Below are positions 9,901 to 25,200 of a stretch of DNA of 64,000 bases, piece after piece. The notes under the pieces were generated by a model, which worked only from the letters and a program-made list of their open reading frames with translations, was not told where the DNA came from and searched no databases. Position 1 is the first letter of the stretch; every line of letters begins with the position of its first letter. Source of the stretch: Hirudo medicinalis (lineage: Eukaryota > Annelida > Clitellata > Hirudinida > Hirudinidae); the NCBI GenBank assembly GCA_011800805.1, contig MPNW01000241.1:28456-92455 (forward strand), in the 5' to 3' direction. The translations under genes and the position numbers were made by a program.

Positions 9901-11789
9901 ACACTTATTAAGGAATATTTAGGATAATAACTCCATGTCAACAGTAAAATGTTGACTTTCATAATCCATTGATTGATGATCCATGATAGTTCCTAAATAC
10001 AAGTGATAATAATGATGTCATTAATGCCTCACAACCTCGTTGGAGAGAGGGATGAATGACCTTGATATCCACCCCCCCTGTGAGGTCCTTAGCGATGACC
10101 TTCTGATTTTCCTTCATTAAATTTTTGCCAATGATTTGGCCATCTGCATTCGACCAATAAAGCACATTTTCAAACCATGCAACTCTATAGGGTTCAACAT
10201 CTGAGACAAGGATAGCTCTATCAGATCCTGTGTTGGTAAAATCAATATCAGCAAATTTAAGATGATGATGATGATGATGACAATAATAATAATAATAATA
10301 AAAGTAAAAGTAATAATAATATTATTATTATAATAATATACAATAATAATAATATACAATAATAATAATAATAATAAAAGTAAAAGTAATAATAATATTA
10401 ATAACAATAATACATAAACAAAACCTTAATACTTAATAAGTAAGCAACTTCTTGCCATAATTGACCAATCTAAATAAAAGAGAATTTTCTAGTTCTGTAA
10501 TTATCCTTGAAAATGATACCTCACAGAACATCAAGCCATCAAGAATGATCTCCCATAACTTAAAATTAATAATTTCCTATTCAAATATGAACAACAATAA
10601 ATGATATGAAGAATGTCGCAAAATCCTTGCCATCGTAAGAAGAACGCTCTATCTGTCCAAGTTTCTGATCCGCCCAATAGATATGCAGAGCATCTAGGTC
10701 GAGCGCCATGCCAGTCACCTGACCTACATTCCTGATGATGATGACCCTAGAAGAACCGTCCAACGACGTCCTTTCTATTGTTCCAAAAAAGTTCATCTCA
10801 TTGCTCCAGAACAAAAATCTGTTACAAAGCAGAACAATTTGCAACATATTACAATATTTCTTGCCATGAATCACTTGAGCCATTTGCAGTTAGCATTATT
10901 TGCTGACTACCATTGTTAAACTCAATAATTATCTTTCACAGCTCCATAAACATGCTCACATAAATTAAATTGAATGTGAAAATAAGATTAGCTTCATAAT
11001 CTGATATTTCTTATTGCTTTAAAATCATTTATTGATAATTTTTATATTTTTACATCACATAACTCCAACCTGGCAAGAGGATCGACAGTGATTGTTCTGG
11101 GTCTGCAGTTCTGCCAAACAATGATGCGACCGCTCGAACCGTTGCGTCTGCTCATCTCAATTTTGTCCCAATCCGTCCAATAGATGTTGTCGGACAACCA
11201 ATCGAGGGCAAACGTGGATGCCGATCTTCCCGTCGAAGTTTGAGGTTGCAAGGTCGTTTGACCTTCACCATCATCACCATCCATCAAGGAGTTCAGCCGG
11301 AATTCAGTCATTGTCTGCAAAAAACAATGAAACATTGAAACACCTTGACAGCTAATCAATAATAATTAGTAATTGTGGCACATTTAAGGTATTCAAATTA
11401 TACCTCAAATTAAATAATTTTCCTTAGGACACTAAGGATGGATCCACCATCACCACAACCTTAATTGTAATCATCAACCTTTCATGATTTCATTGAAAAA
11501 CTTCAAAAATACAACAATTAAAAGGCAAACCAATAATTAAAAACTTTAATGTTTATGGTAAAACCTTCGACTGGGTGTCGTACGACAACATGATGCCAGT
11601 GGAAAGCTGGTAGTCCAACAACAACTTCTTCGGTTGTCTTCTCTCCTCCAGTTTTTGTTTTGTCGACTCCATATTGTTGTTGTGAGATGATGGCACTTCA
11701 CCAAGCATTCCATCAATATCAACTTCATCATCGTCCTCATCTTCATAGTCGTCGTCATTATAAAAGTTGTTCGCAGTATCATGGCTACC

Positions 11790-11847
<58 letters not shown>

Positions 11848-14800
11848 CCTTCGCCATTGTTAGAAACATCATCATCATCATTTTCTGCCTCCTTTTCATG
11901 TTCAACATCCATCTCATCTCTAGGGTACAATAGTGGTTGGAATATAATTCGACTCTCATTGTTAAATGCAATGAAAGCCGGAGAGGACCGGCATGACTTT
12001 TCATCAACATCCGACAAGACGAGACCCTCAGGACACGAGCATCTTTGACCCTCACGTGGCATCCTGAAGCAGAAGTGACTGCAGCCTCCGTCACCAGCAA
12101 AACATCCACTCGAGGTGTTAAATTGAGCTGTTTAAAGCAGATATTGTCAAATTAAAACTAAATATCAATTGAAAATAACAGGCCTATTACTTATTGGACA
12201 TAATAATTGGACAATTGTCATATGCCTTAAGTGGTTGCTAAGCAGTGAATGTGTTAATTGGACATCAATTACGAACATCACTCTAAAATTCACATCCTAA
12301 CATTCAACTTGAGAGTCTTTTGAATAGGCAGCAAGTCCCATGAGATTGGGCAAGTCTTCGAGGATGACCGATCTCGACTGCCCGGTCGCCTTGTCGGCTT
12401 TTTCCAAGACCCGCCTGTGCCATTCCGTCCAATAAATGTAGTCGCCTATTCGCAAATTTGTCTCGTTAATTTCTTTCCATTCTTTAATCAAATGCAATCA
12501 TTAGAATTTAATCAACTGATGAACAAAACTAATGACCTTGAAAACTGACCAATGAGAGCAAGGCCAAAGACATGAGGAAGGTCGCCAGAGAGGACCTTCC
12601 TGCGATCGGCTCCGTCGTAGTCGCAACTCTCGATCGAATCGAATTGAGCGTCGGCCCAGTAGAGCCTTTTCATCGGTCTGTCGAGGGCCAATCCGTTCGG
12701 CCACGAAATCGACCAATCGACGACGGTCGTCCTGTTTGAACCATCCAATAAAGATCTTTCTATTCTTTTTATTGCTCCCCAATCTGACCAGAACAGAATG
12801 CTACAAAATTATTGTGAAAATCAAAAGTCAAAAAATGACGTATTCACAAAAACAATCCTTTGTAATAAAACAACCGAAATGTAAGAATTACATGGCACGT
12901 ACCCCTCGTACGGATCCACCGCCAAAGCCCTGGGTTCGTCCAACATTTCACCAATGATGATCTTCCTCATGGCACCCCTCATGTCTGACACTTCGATCCG
13001 ATCGGTCCCAGTGTCGGTCCAGTAGAAGGATCGGGATATCCAATCGATGGCAAGGCCTTCTGGTGTGTGGATGCCTTCATCTAATATGACCTCAACAGCT
13101 GTAGAGGTTTTCAACATGACATTTTATTGTTTTAATTCAAATAATTAACTTGTTTTCACTGCTGACTATTCACATTTCATTTATATAGTGAATTTCACTG
13201 ATTTTTTATTAGTTTATTTACTTCTTTTTTAGATTTTTTTTACTGTTGAAAACCTCGTTAATACTTCATCATTGTCAGTATATTTTTTGATATCGATTGC
13301 CATCATGACCTTCACTTATCAAACTCACCTTCACCAGTGATCTTTGACCTTTTGATCACATGAAGATCTACGTCAGTCCAATACACCATTTCCTCGACTG
13401 GATCGTAATCGATGGCAACGATCGTGCCGTGGTCCTCGTCGGTCAGCACCGTGTCCGTGAAGTCCGGAGTGTCCAACGAGATTTTCCTGATGTCAGTTTG
13501 TCGAGCCAGAAGCAGCATTTGCGACGGACCTTCGAATGAATGAATGGATTCGAATGTATGGATGACCACAATAATCAAGAATGAGGGAACAAAAATGAGT
13601 AAAAAACAAATGACCTCAAGTCTCTAAAATTACCCAATGTGATATTAGTAATACTAAATAAGTAATGCCTTATAAGTAATACCGTATTACTGGTGATGGA
13701 GATGCGACAGTTATTTTAGCAGTAATGACTGAACAAATTAAACGGTTTAAGTCATAGACCAAGAACAATAACAACAGACCATCACTGCAAGTCTTGTTGT
13801 CGGACAGCAAGACAACTCCGGACGGACAGGCACAAGTGAAGAACGGATGCCGAGGGCTGGAAAGGCACAGGTGAGAACAACCAGAGGACTTACATGCATT
13901 TAACTTCATCCTTTGTGCTTCCTCTGTGGAAAAGAATTGTTAAATGCAAATTTTGGATCTCGAATAACTTAAAATTTTTTGGAAATTTTTAAAAAATGTT
14001 TTTGCATTCAGTTAAAAAATATTTTATCACCAATAGACTTATTTCATATTAGTTTATATTACATTATATTTATTTATATTAGTTTATATTATATTATATT
14101 TATTTTATGTTAATTTTTTTTAAATGAATTTAATCAAGAAATGGTGTAAATTTACAATCTGCATCTAAAAAATGTAATCATGAATAAAACCAATAAAAAT
14201 AAATAAACTGAAAAATGGATGTATTTCCAACAAAATAAATCTTAACACAATTTATGTAACACATCTTCAAATAATTATCCGACTTTAAATATTGCAATTG
14301 CTTCATCATCACAATCACCTTGAGTGACTGCCTGGTTTTCCCAGAGTTTCATCTCCTTGGGTGCCTCTGAGAACCTCCAGATGGCATGAGATGAGGTTAG
14401 GTTCAATTTGTCTGCCATCTTAAGAAACAACTTCCTGTTGTCCACCAGGTACATGGATTCTCTGCCTATAACCATGGAGAAGGAGTAAAAGAAGGAAGGA
14501 GTGAAGACGGAGGAGATGTTCGAGTTCGGAAGCCTTCCGACGTCGTTGCCGTTCAAATCTACAAATAAAATTGTTAACCTTTTAGAAAAATATCCAATAT
14601 GTAATTTGCAACAAATTTGGTTGCATAAAGATCGTATTTAATAAGTCTAACGTTATTCGATAAACTGCAAATTATTTATCCAGTTAAAAATCTCAATGAT
14701 TGTCTACGCATAAACAAATGGCACCTAACTGTCCGACTGACCGGTGTAATAGATTCCATTCATGTCTTGGTCGAGCCAATGTATATTCTGCCCGATCAGA

Positions 14801-17800
14801 TCGAGGGTTAACTTAAATGGGAGACCTATTGTAGGTCTCTTGACTAATGAGGACCTATCGCTGCCGTCCAATCCGCACCTTTCGATTCTTGGCTCCTCCC
14901 CTACATCGAGCCAATACATGTACCTGGGTAGATATAAGTATCTGCATTGTGAGTTTTACAACTTGTGGCTTAATAAGATAATATATTGACTCATTATTCA
15001 AATATCCTTACTAATTACATACAAATCATCTTACATTTAGGCACTTACATTCTTAAGCAAAAGATGATTTGGTTTTCTTTGAAATAACTCCCATCAAACA
15101 ACATTGCAAAAAACAAAATTGAATAAAGTTATAAACCTTCTGATTGGATCTATCACCAAATCTCTCGGTTGGTCGAGCCCACTCCACACCAGGGTCTTCC
15201 TCGAACGACCCTCGACCGACCCGACCTCGATTCTGCCTTCCTCGGAATCCACCCAGTACAAGTTTCTTGCGACCCAATCGCAGGCAAATCCGTCGTAAGG
15301 CATCAAGGAAACGGAAAACAAGTCCGTGACGTTGAGGGATTGATTCGCGAAGATGTCTTTGTCGCAAGTGAATGGGTGAGGTAGTTGAACCATTCTAATC
15401 CTATAATATGATGTATTACTAATCATTATCATGACTATTGAAAATGTTTATCATTCAACATTTTGTTAACTAAATAATTCAATTTAATTGAACACAAGCA
15501 ATGGGTGCAAACAACTCTGCATTTAAATGTTCCTCGTAACTCTACATTAAATGCCAAATTATGATAATGTTTTCATCAACTAATCTAACAATTACACATT
15601 CAATTAGACTGAATTAATTAAACTTTTTTACAAAAAAAAACAAAGAAAAATGCTAAAAAGAAGAAAGTGCTAAAAGAATGAGAATAAAAATCATAAATTA
15701 CTTTTCTTCCAAGAGGTCGACCCAAAAGAAGGTGGCGTCCTCCCGGATGAAGTCAAACTGCGACATTTCCCCGAGGTCACTAGAGGTCACTAGCCTGTGC
15801 CTCTGATCTGACCATTTCAAAGGGAAGGTGGACTTTGAATGATTCAAGTTTATGAAGTTGATGCTCTCATTGGTGGAATACAAAAGGCACTTATTCGAAG
15901 TTGTATTGCTTGCACCTGGAAGGATGATGATTGAATGTGATGACGATGAAGATGATGATGATGACAATGCACATGTTATGGATGATAAAACAGATATTAA
16001 CTTTGTTTTGCATAATCAATAAATGATATAATGTAATAATTTAATCACACTAACCATTTATGGATGTGAATGCATAATTATTGCATTCAATTGATAAATT
16101 GCAATCTAATTCCAGAAATAACAATGATGGGAGGAAATGCAAATCAAAATTAAATTATTTACAGCAACACCATTGGCAACTGATCACCATCTCATGACAA
16201 GCAAGAAAACACAGACAAGAAAGTATAAGGAATAACAATGTAAACAAGGAAAATTGAAAAGTCCTCCTAATTAAAGAAAGCCAATAAATTCCAATTGACA
16301 AGACCTCATCATCATCATCTCAGAATTCTATCATTCATTCAACTGAATAATTCCTATACAATCTAGATAGAAATTATCCACGCTCATTATTCTCACCATC
16401 ATCATCATCATCATCCATTCCCAGGGCCACAATCACCATGGTGAAGCATGCATTAATGCATTAATCACATGCAGCACATCATCAGAGCCTTCCATGGGAG
16501 GGTTCACGAAATTCAAATTCCAAAGTTGAAATGAAGCAACAGAAAATCGATTTAAGAAAGAATCCGAGATATTTGAATGTGTAGAAAGAAATCAAAAAGC
16601 GATTTGAATGACTGAAGATCTTAGAAAAATGTCTAAAACTGAATTATAATTTCATGCCAATTAAATTCAAATAAACTATCCACAATCGACAGACTTCACA
16701 GGATTCCAAAATAATAAAATACAATTATAAAAACATATTCTTCTAAAATTAAAGCCGTTAATAATAATAAGGACAATAATTCAGGCAATAACAAGAGACT
16801 GTTCAAGACATGGAGCAGAAAGCACAACAACAAATCATCTGATAAGGAATCATTCCTCATTGCTTTCACACATCCCTGTAATTCGCTGGAGGGAGATTTC
16901 AAATCCATTATAATAAAATTATCGACGCATTTAAATTAGATTATTTTTAAATAATTACTTAACATTCACAACACCCAAAGCAATGAAATAGAAAGTCTGA
17001 TAATCCTATGCATCATCATCGTCGTCGTCGTTACCAATAAATCAACCATTAATTTTTCTGAAAAAATTCTCTAAAATCCATGTTAAAACTGGAAATAAAG
17101 CTAATGAACGACACACGATTCACTTGCCTCGCTGATGGTGGTGATGATGATGATGATGACGACGAGAAGGAGGAGAAATAGGATGTCATGAGGATGATGA
17201 CGATAATGATAATGATGTCCATGATGAATAGGGGCTGGCAAATAATTTCCAAAAGTCTGTTCAATGTTAGGAAAAGTGGAGATGATCAAATGAGATGAAA
17301 CATGCAATCCTTCCGTGCCCACTTAAGTTGATGCCAATGAACTCAGACCTGCTTAAAATTTTGCCTACAACCAACCTCAAACAACACCATCGGACAGTAG
17401 CAAACAAAATGCTTGCTCAGTGATTCCAGAGTTAAAATAGTTTGTGACACAGTAGAAGTCACTCGATACGTAAATGCTAACCAAGGCCAAATAACCGATG
17501 CATACAACAACATGCTTCTACTTTAACCATCATCCGTGGTCTTAATTAAGTAAATATAAATATAAATTTGTCATTGATGCCTTTCAAACTGGTTTACAGC
17601 CCACTGAACCCAGTGAAAAACGTCTGCATTCAGCGACATGGCAAGTCAATTACAAGAGAGCAATTAAAATCTCTGAAAACGTGGGAATCTCATGAAGCCA
17701 CCAGCTGACTCATGTGGTCGTCAAATGAACTTAATCTTCAGTAACTGGTAATTAAAAATAATTGCAACAAATAATAATAACAACAATAACAACAACAATA

Positions 17801-19200
17801 ATAATGTGCAAAGTACGTCATAATAAGAATGTGCAATGAACAAATTGTCGCCATAACAGACTTAGAAAAGGAAACCAGATGGAAATTCGAAAATCCTGAG
17901 AGATGTATTTAGACGTTATCGATGTATTGAACGCATTAGATATATCGGATGTATTTGAACGCTGTGAACGCCTTTTCTAAGGCATCTCCATCGTGCAATT
18001 CTAGTTCTGGTTCAAGCCAAAACCATGGTGACACATTTGCTGGGTAGGATTCTGAGTGAAGCCCAAACAAACAAGTGGATGAAAGATAAAAAAGATAAAA
18101 GATTCAAAAACTTAAGATGTAAAAGCATACATCAAGATTTTAAAACATTTGTCATGATAAAACTCTTAAATGAAACAATTAAGTGCTTTTAAACAAAACA
18201 TCTTGAAAATGGGACTCATAAATATGCAAACATTTCACCTGTCCAGCAATTAAGCCACGAACCTCATAAGGACATTCTTGTTGACAGGAAATTAAAATGA
18301 CCATTTACTTTGAGGTAAGTGTGGTTATCCTTTCAAATAAATGCAGCAACAATTCGAAAATGGTCTGTTTACGTAACAACAATGCCATTCATTTCCAAAC
18401 CCCGAGTGGCACATCACACAGCCACCTTACTATCAAAAGAGAACTTGTACAGCGTCCATAACATTCGACCTTTCGAAAGTCAACCAATCCAAGGGAGTAT
18501 TTTAGGGCTGCAGAGTTTGTGCACTCATTAGCACCATAAATCTCAATAGAAGGCGGAGTTGCACTCAACGAGAGTTGAACCCGTACAATCCGACAAGAGT
18601 TCAAAAAACTGTTCTGAAGACCAATTAAGCTTACGTGTTTCAGATGAAATAAGTCTACTATAAACCTCCTACATTAAACATCAACCAACATTCAAAACTT
18701 TTCTAATTGAATCATCAAATGCACATACTTTACGATGATGATGATGATGATGATTAGGATATTTTTGTTAACGTACGTTACGTAACACACTTTAGCGAAA
18801 CTCAATTAAGAATTAATTAATTCGGAACTGATTCAATTGAGAAGGTGTTTTAGTACTTAATTTTAACCACAAATAATAAGGAATGTAACTTACAACCTGG
18901 GATATACATTTGTTCAACAGTAAAATAATAAAAGAATAAATTCAATAAATAATAAAATAAATAAATTCAAGAACAAAAATAAAAGTGCAATGATGCAATG
19001 ATCGAATGATGTTATTATGCTTCACTGATGACATTGATGATGCGGAGCTCAAGAATCCGTGAGCAACTGATGAATATCAAAACTAGGCCTCAAAGCAAAA
19101 AATGTTTTGAAAATGTATCAAGTTGACAAACTCCATGTTCACTATGGGTGGAAGTGGATGTAAACACGATGACGAATATCAAACGATGACTCTTGAGACT

Positions 19201-19232
<32 letters not shown>

Positions 19233-22200
19233 TCGACTGATCATTTGAACAATTTGCAAAGGACGAATACAGTTAAATTAACAATTGAAACAAGGTAAAA
19301 AAAAATGGAAGCATCTCTGGAATTTGTTGACAAAACGTCCCCACATGCAAATGTTCACATGCCGTCAACTTGTTGACAATATTACAATGTAATGCTAATA
19401 TTAAGATAATGAATTGTTAATGATACCGTTTCCTCCATTTTGTTATTTCTTTTCATTATTGTCGTTTCATCTTTCGAATTTTATAGGAAACCGTTTTCAT
19501 TCAATTTTGATTTTAGATAAACACATTCAACAACAATTGCCGAATGGTACGCTTTAAAATGACGAATATATGCAATATATAATTTATGACAACATGCAAT
19601 CAATTATACACATGTACGCACAGTGTAAAAATGATTGCAAATACAAGCACAAGTACTCAATAATCGGATGTTCATTGAGCAAGTTCATTCGATGAAGTGC
19701 ACGTAGGAGATGAATTCATCTCACTTGGAGCTGTCCTAACAACCAACAAATCTAAATGATTGCTTGACATAATTTGTCTGCATATCTTCAGCAACAAGAA
19801 AATAAAAATAAAATAAAAATAATAATAATAATAATAATAACAACAACAATAACAAAGATAATATAATTGATATTTATGTCTTCCTAGCACAGATTAAGAG
19901 CAGAATTAGCAGGAATTATGAAACACGAGAAAATGACTGGGCATCAGTAGCGAGTGGTTGAGGATTTCGCTTTGGTGTGGCTCCGTTAGAAGTTCAATTC
20001 CTCTTTCCGTAACTAACGACGTAACTAATTATTCAAGCAAGTTAAACAAGTTGCACACAAAAACTGCAGAATTATCTTGTTAAATTACGTTGCGTAATCA
20101 AAAGCAATCGAAACTTCAAACTCCCCCGCAGTTTAAGATTATAAACATACGCGAATTAATGGAACTAATGAAATGAACGATAACGGTCACACGAGAGATT
20201 ATAAACAGCCGCATTGTGACATCTTGTGACACGTAATAAATTAAACAAAGCAACATTCGATGCCAACCTACGTGACGAAGGTTCTTAGATGATCGAAATG
20301 GTTGGGGATAATTTGATAAATCAGAAGTCTTTAAGCATTTAGAGTTCGGAAAGTAAGGAAATAAATGACAGGTTGCTGATAATGTCCATCTTATCGACTG
20401 ATATCGTGATACGGCAAACAATTCGAAGCACTTCATGATAAGTTTTAAGATTTTAAAAATATTTAACCTGATCGACATCGATGACTCAAGAAGAGAAGAA
20501 AAACAACTGAAGTGCAACAAGAACTTTCATGGTGCCTTCCCGATGGGAAGCGGGTTTTGAACACGAAACGAAACGTCTGCGTATCGTCAACTTCGACAGC
20601 AGAATCGAAAGCACAAGAGTCCATACTTGAATGAGAAACATTAAATTACTTTTATGATCAGTGAAACAAATTCTAAACAATGAGGTTTAGTTTTCCCGAT
20701 TGTCACAGCATTAAAATACTTCTGCTAAGAATCTATGGAGATGAATGTGCATCGACGATTAGATGAAAGAATGTCGATACTTTTACATTTAGGAGAGGTT
20801 TAAGAGGGTCGTTTGGTTCCGAATGTAGCCAAAGCATGTTCTTTGCAATATCACGACTTAGTCGATGCTAACCTAAGTAGAAAATATCTTTTTAAGTACA
20901 AGAAAGCCGAATGTTCCATCAATGTGAATGCGCATTATCATCACTAAGCATTCAAACCTTCATACATGTTTAAAATATCTATTGAAATAATAATTGACAA
21001 AACAGATCCACCTAAACTGTGGAAGTCATATTTCCACATCTGCCTAATATACATGTAATGATTAACGGTTAACTGATGGAACCGTAAATACTGTATGTAA
21101 AAAAAATGTAGCATTGCAATCATCTCCACGGTAACAGAAGCCTTGATAAAATTCCGAAAATAAAACAATTGAAGGCTGCTTATCAGAGGTCGTGCAGTGT
21201 TGATGCAGTACGTTAATATCACCATGACATGGAAGCAAGCAGTCATTCGTTTCACTCTTGAAATCTTGCAATCCTAACATTCGCAGTCAATGCTTCCATG
21301 ACAGGCACTCATAATAAATAACATTTCACTTACAATACAATAGCATTAACAATAACAATAAACGTGAGAATCAATGACTCGACATCCGAAAATGAGACAA
21401 AAGCGAGTCACAAATGAATAAATATTTGAAAATGAATAAGAAAGAAAATATTACAACTCAGACCACGGAGGATAATAAGAAGGCCTCCAATGAAATGAAG
21501 CTTCCCGTGAAGATTAGATTAAAAATGATGTATTGAGAACTCGCATTGAGGTATGTACTTTCTAACGCGATAAAGCACTCAATCTTCCCTATCTTACGTA
21601 AACAAACAATTGAATGACATGCACGCCAAATGTTGTCGATTCGATTGAATTATCCGCGGTTGTTGTAAAACATTACGATCGCATTCGCTGTCATCAATTC
21701 ATCAATGTTACGTTGCTATGGTCACCCATACGAACGAACTTGCAAACCATGAAAAGTGACGTTGAAAGTAGGATCTCATAATATCGACATGCCGTCTCAT
21801 CAGCATCAGCACTCAACGAAAATTTAAAAATCAAGGTCTTGAGATAGAATGGTGGTCCAATAATATTGAGTTAAAATAGTGGTCTCCCGAAGGTCATCCT
21901 TCCCGATGAAGATGTTGTTCATCAACATGCAACTGGAACAAAGCAACGAGGCGATTTCGTGTTGATCAGAATTACATCCTCTATTAATAAGAATGAGTCT
22001 TATTAAGTTTTATTGGAGTATCGTATGCTCCAGTGGAACTTAAGTCCACTGTAAAGTGTTATTATCAAGTGACACGAAACTCCACCACCCACTGGAACAA
22101 GGATGATGACATAATTTGAAAACAAGTCGAAAGATAAAATATGAGCACGTTACTGCTGACCATTCATCTACCGTTAATAAACATCTTTCAACTGTTTACG

Positions 22201-25200
22201 GGTAATTCTCGTCATTATTGTATTATTTGCGTAATTGAGCCACAATTTGTCGCTCGAAGCACGATCCGTCCTCAAGCGGGAATGTGTGACATTTAATAAC
22301 AACATCAACCGTTAACCTAATCATCGTTACCAACGAACTGTGCACAGGAATTTTGAACATGACAATGAAAAGTATTACAAATGCAATAATACTGCTCGTA
22401 TGATAACGGTTACGGTGATGTTGAAAGACGAAGAGGGCGACGAAACTGATGATGGTGGGTAATGAACAATAATTCACACCAGTGGGTTTTATTTATGCTT
22501 CACTTGGCCTCTTAAAATATTGCAGTTGTCTGCAATCACAGCAGACATACCGGTGCCAGAGTAATGTGCACAATTTTCATTGACAGTTGGTCTAACGATC
22601 ACGTAAGATTAATGTACATCAAGATCACTTCAAAATTATCACTTTATCATCGTCATCATCATCATCATCTATGATCAACATCAAAATTACCATTTTGGAT
22701 CAACTCTCGAAGACATGCGTCACAGGGAAACACCAGCCTTTGTCCCGTAACACTACGCTTCATATTCCATGACTAATCAGGAAGGACTTAATTAAAGAAT
22801 TTAATTCAACCCAATTTACATTACATTATAATACACGGTATTAATTTCACGACGTGAATGTTTGTCATCTCAGATTTCATCTCGTCGTGTGCTAGCACTC
22901 AACGTCCAGAGGCAAGAAAACCATCCATCTCCCATCTGCGTAAGACTACAATCAGAACATTTTGAAACATCCACTACTCGATAAATATTGCTTAACCGAT
23001 ATTCAACAATTAGTCAATAAGTTACCATAACTTTTTGAAACTAAGTGACAAGAACAAATGGCAGGTACTTAATTGATGGATTTTCACACGTCCAAATGAG
23101 GGGTGGACCAATAAAGTATGGAGATGAAAGGGGCGCATTAGTCTGAGAAAGTTGAAACTAAATCAACCTGGGTTCTTTAATCAATGTCGTTGAGCAGACT
23201 GTGGTAAGGTACATTCATTAAACTGACCTTAATGCGTAATATCACTGTACAATAATAACGATGTAATGTAATTATTAAGTATAGTTGCAATATAATTAAA
23301 CGTAATTACAGCACATTAATAATATAATTGCATTATTATTATATTATAATATTATTATATTATACAATTATTATTGTATTAGAAAGATTAAAATAGTTGA
23401 GAATGATTACTCCATTCATTTAAAACACGCGGTCACCTTGAAGAAAGTTTTGCGTCGGTGTTTGAGAATTCAATGAATTATTCAATTAGCTTGCCGCCAA
23501 GAAAGTTTCCGGACGAGATAAACACAGATCAACAGGTGACATTCCCGTATTACATTCCCGTATTACATTCCTGCATCTACATTTGAAAGGTAAGTGAAAC
23601 ATCAATCCTCACATGGTTTTGCAGTTCCGCTAAAACAACTGTTGAAAATATCTCTTTAAAGCTTTTCACAACCTCCAATCTGACTTGAATAAAACATCTC
23701 GTTTCAAACATCTCTGACATGAAAACAATAACAAAAGATTAGGGCAACAACAACTGGTTACAGGTTGCATCCAGCTACGAGGGGCTGATAAATTCGAGTG
23801 AGAACCTCCGAAAATCCCACCACGAACTCGATACAAGTGTCCTTTAAAGTTGAGCTCAGTAACCCGAACGAGGACAGCTGCTCATTGACACGTCCTATGC
23901 CAATTCATCACCTTGTCAAACGAGGCTTTCATATTGACTGACAACCAATGACAATGGATGATCAACTGATATTTGAGAGTTTCTATTTATAAATAAGAAT
24001 TGTATCGATCGATGCTCACTAATTAATGGCTTCCATTGCGATAATGACGAAGAAGGTTAACTGCTGTTTTTAAAATGTCAATGAGGTAAAATTAGTTGAC
24101 ATCATCAGCGGTAAAAGGACAATCGGTATTTACCGATATTACCGATAGGCGAAAGAACGAAAGATTTTTTTTTCAAAAGAACTCAATAATCATAAAAAAA
24201 AATTCGAGCGTGAAAATTGACAATAAAACATCCTTGCGAGAGGAAATCAGAGCGATTTCGATAATTTTAATTTCGGACCTGGAATGTGAGAAATCTAAAG
24301 AGGATCAAAAGATTAAAAGGTGGTCCATTCACAGTAAAGTGAGTGAATGATTTTCATCAGGAGATGCACCACTTATAAACACACTAAGAAAACGTATGTG
24401 GTTCATGCGAATGCGAATGGATGCACGCACATGCGACAAAAAGAGAGAATACCCTTTCTACGGCAAATAAATGAAATTTGTGATGGTTCCGAATAGATTT
24501 TCAACAGATTGTCATGGTCGGCTAAAAATAGATTCAACCTGAATTTTTTCAAAGAGTTTAATGACTTTCAGAAGAAGGAATAACTTTGAAACCTCTTCTT
24601 AAATAATGACCTTATGGATTTAAGTTTTATTTTAAGTTATTAAAGAATTCATTCAAATAAATTCAAGCAATGAAACAGATAAAACTAGAAAACACTGCAT
24701 GGGATGACAATTACGTTGTAACAGTTATGACGATAATAATAGTTTAGTTTAATTTTTAATAAATATTTCTAACAATGGCATCAGTAAGATGTCGAGAGTA
24801 GGACATTGGTCATCATCTAAAGTGAAGTACTATCAGATTTTTGTGGGAAATTTTAATGCTTTACCAATGATGCATTCATCAATTTGATGATTCAAAAAGA
24901 AAATTATTTATTTATGTGAACCATTAATTGCAGCATTTATAATCAGATATTAATTCTTAACCTCTGTTATTTTTTTACATATCTGCCAGCATTTCGCATA
25001 AAAAATTTAAGACTTTAAAAATTAAAAACTCCACAACAAAATGTGTTTTTCAAATTTCTGTTGACGAGCTACTTACAGTTATGTATTCACACAATATAAT
25101 GGCTCAATATCTTCATTTAAACAAGTTTTGTTAAAGTAAGCTTGCCATTTAGGGGAGATTGCACTCTTTATGTATTCACAAACACATGCTATATAACTAC

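Noticed and set aside
11660..12048. Plus-strand open frames rich in His or Ser across the LRP5/6 acidic exon
   Set aside because: They are the antisense reading of the GAT repeat. The minus strand carries the real exon, with matching EGF and propeller sequence on both sides.
18540..18640. Functional tRNA gene on the minus strand
   Set aside because: The T arm pairs but the acceptor arm does not, and a non-tRNA body follows, so a SINE is the better reading.
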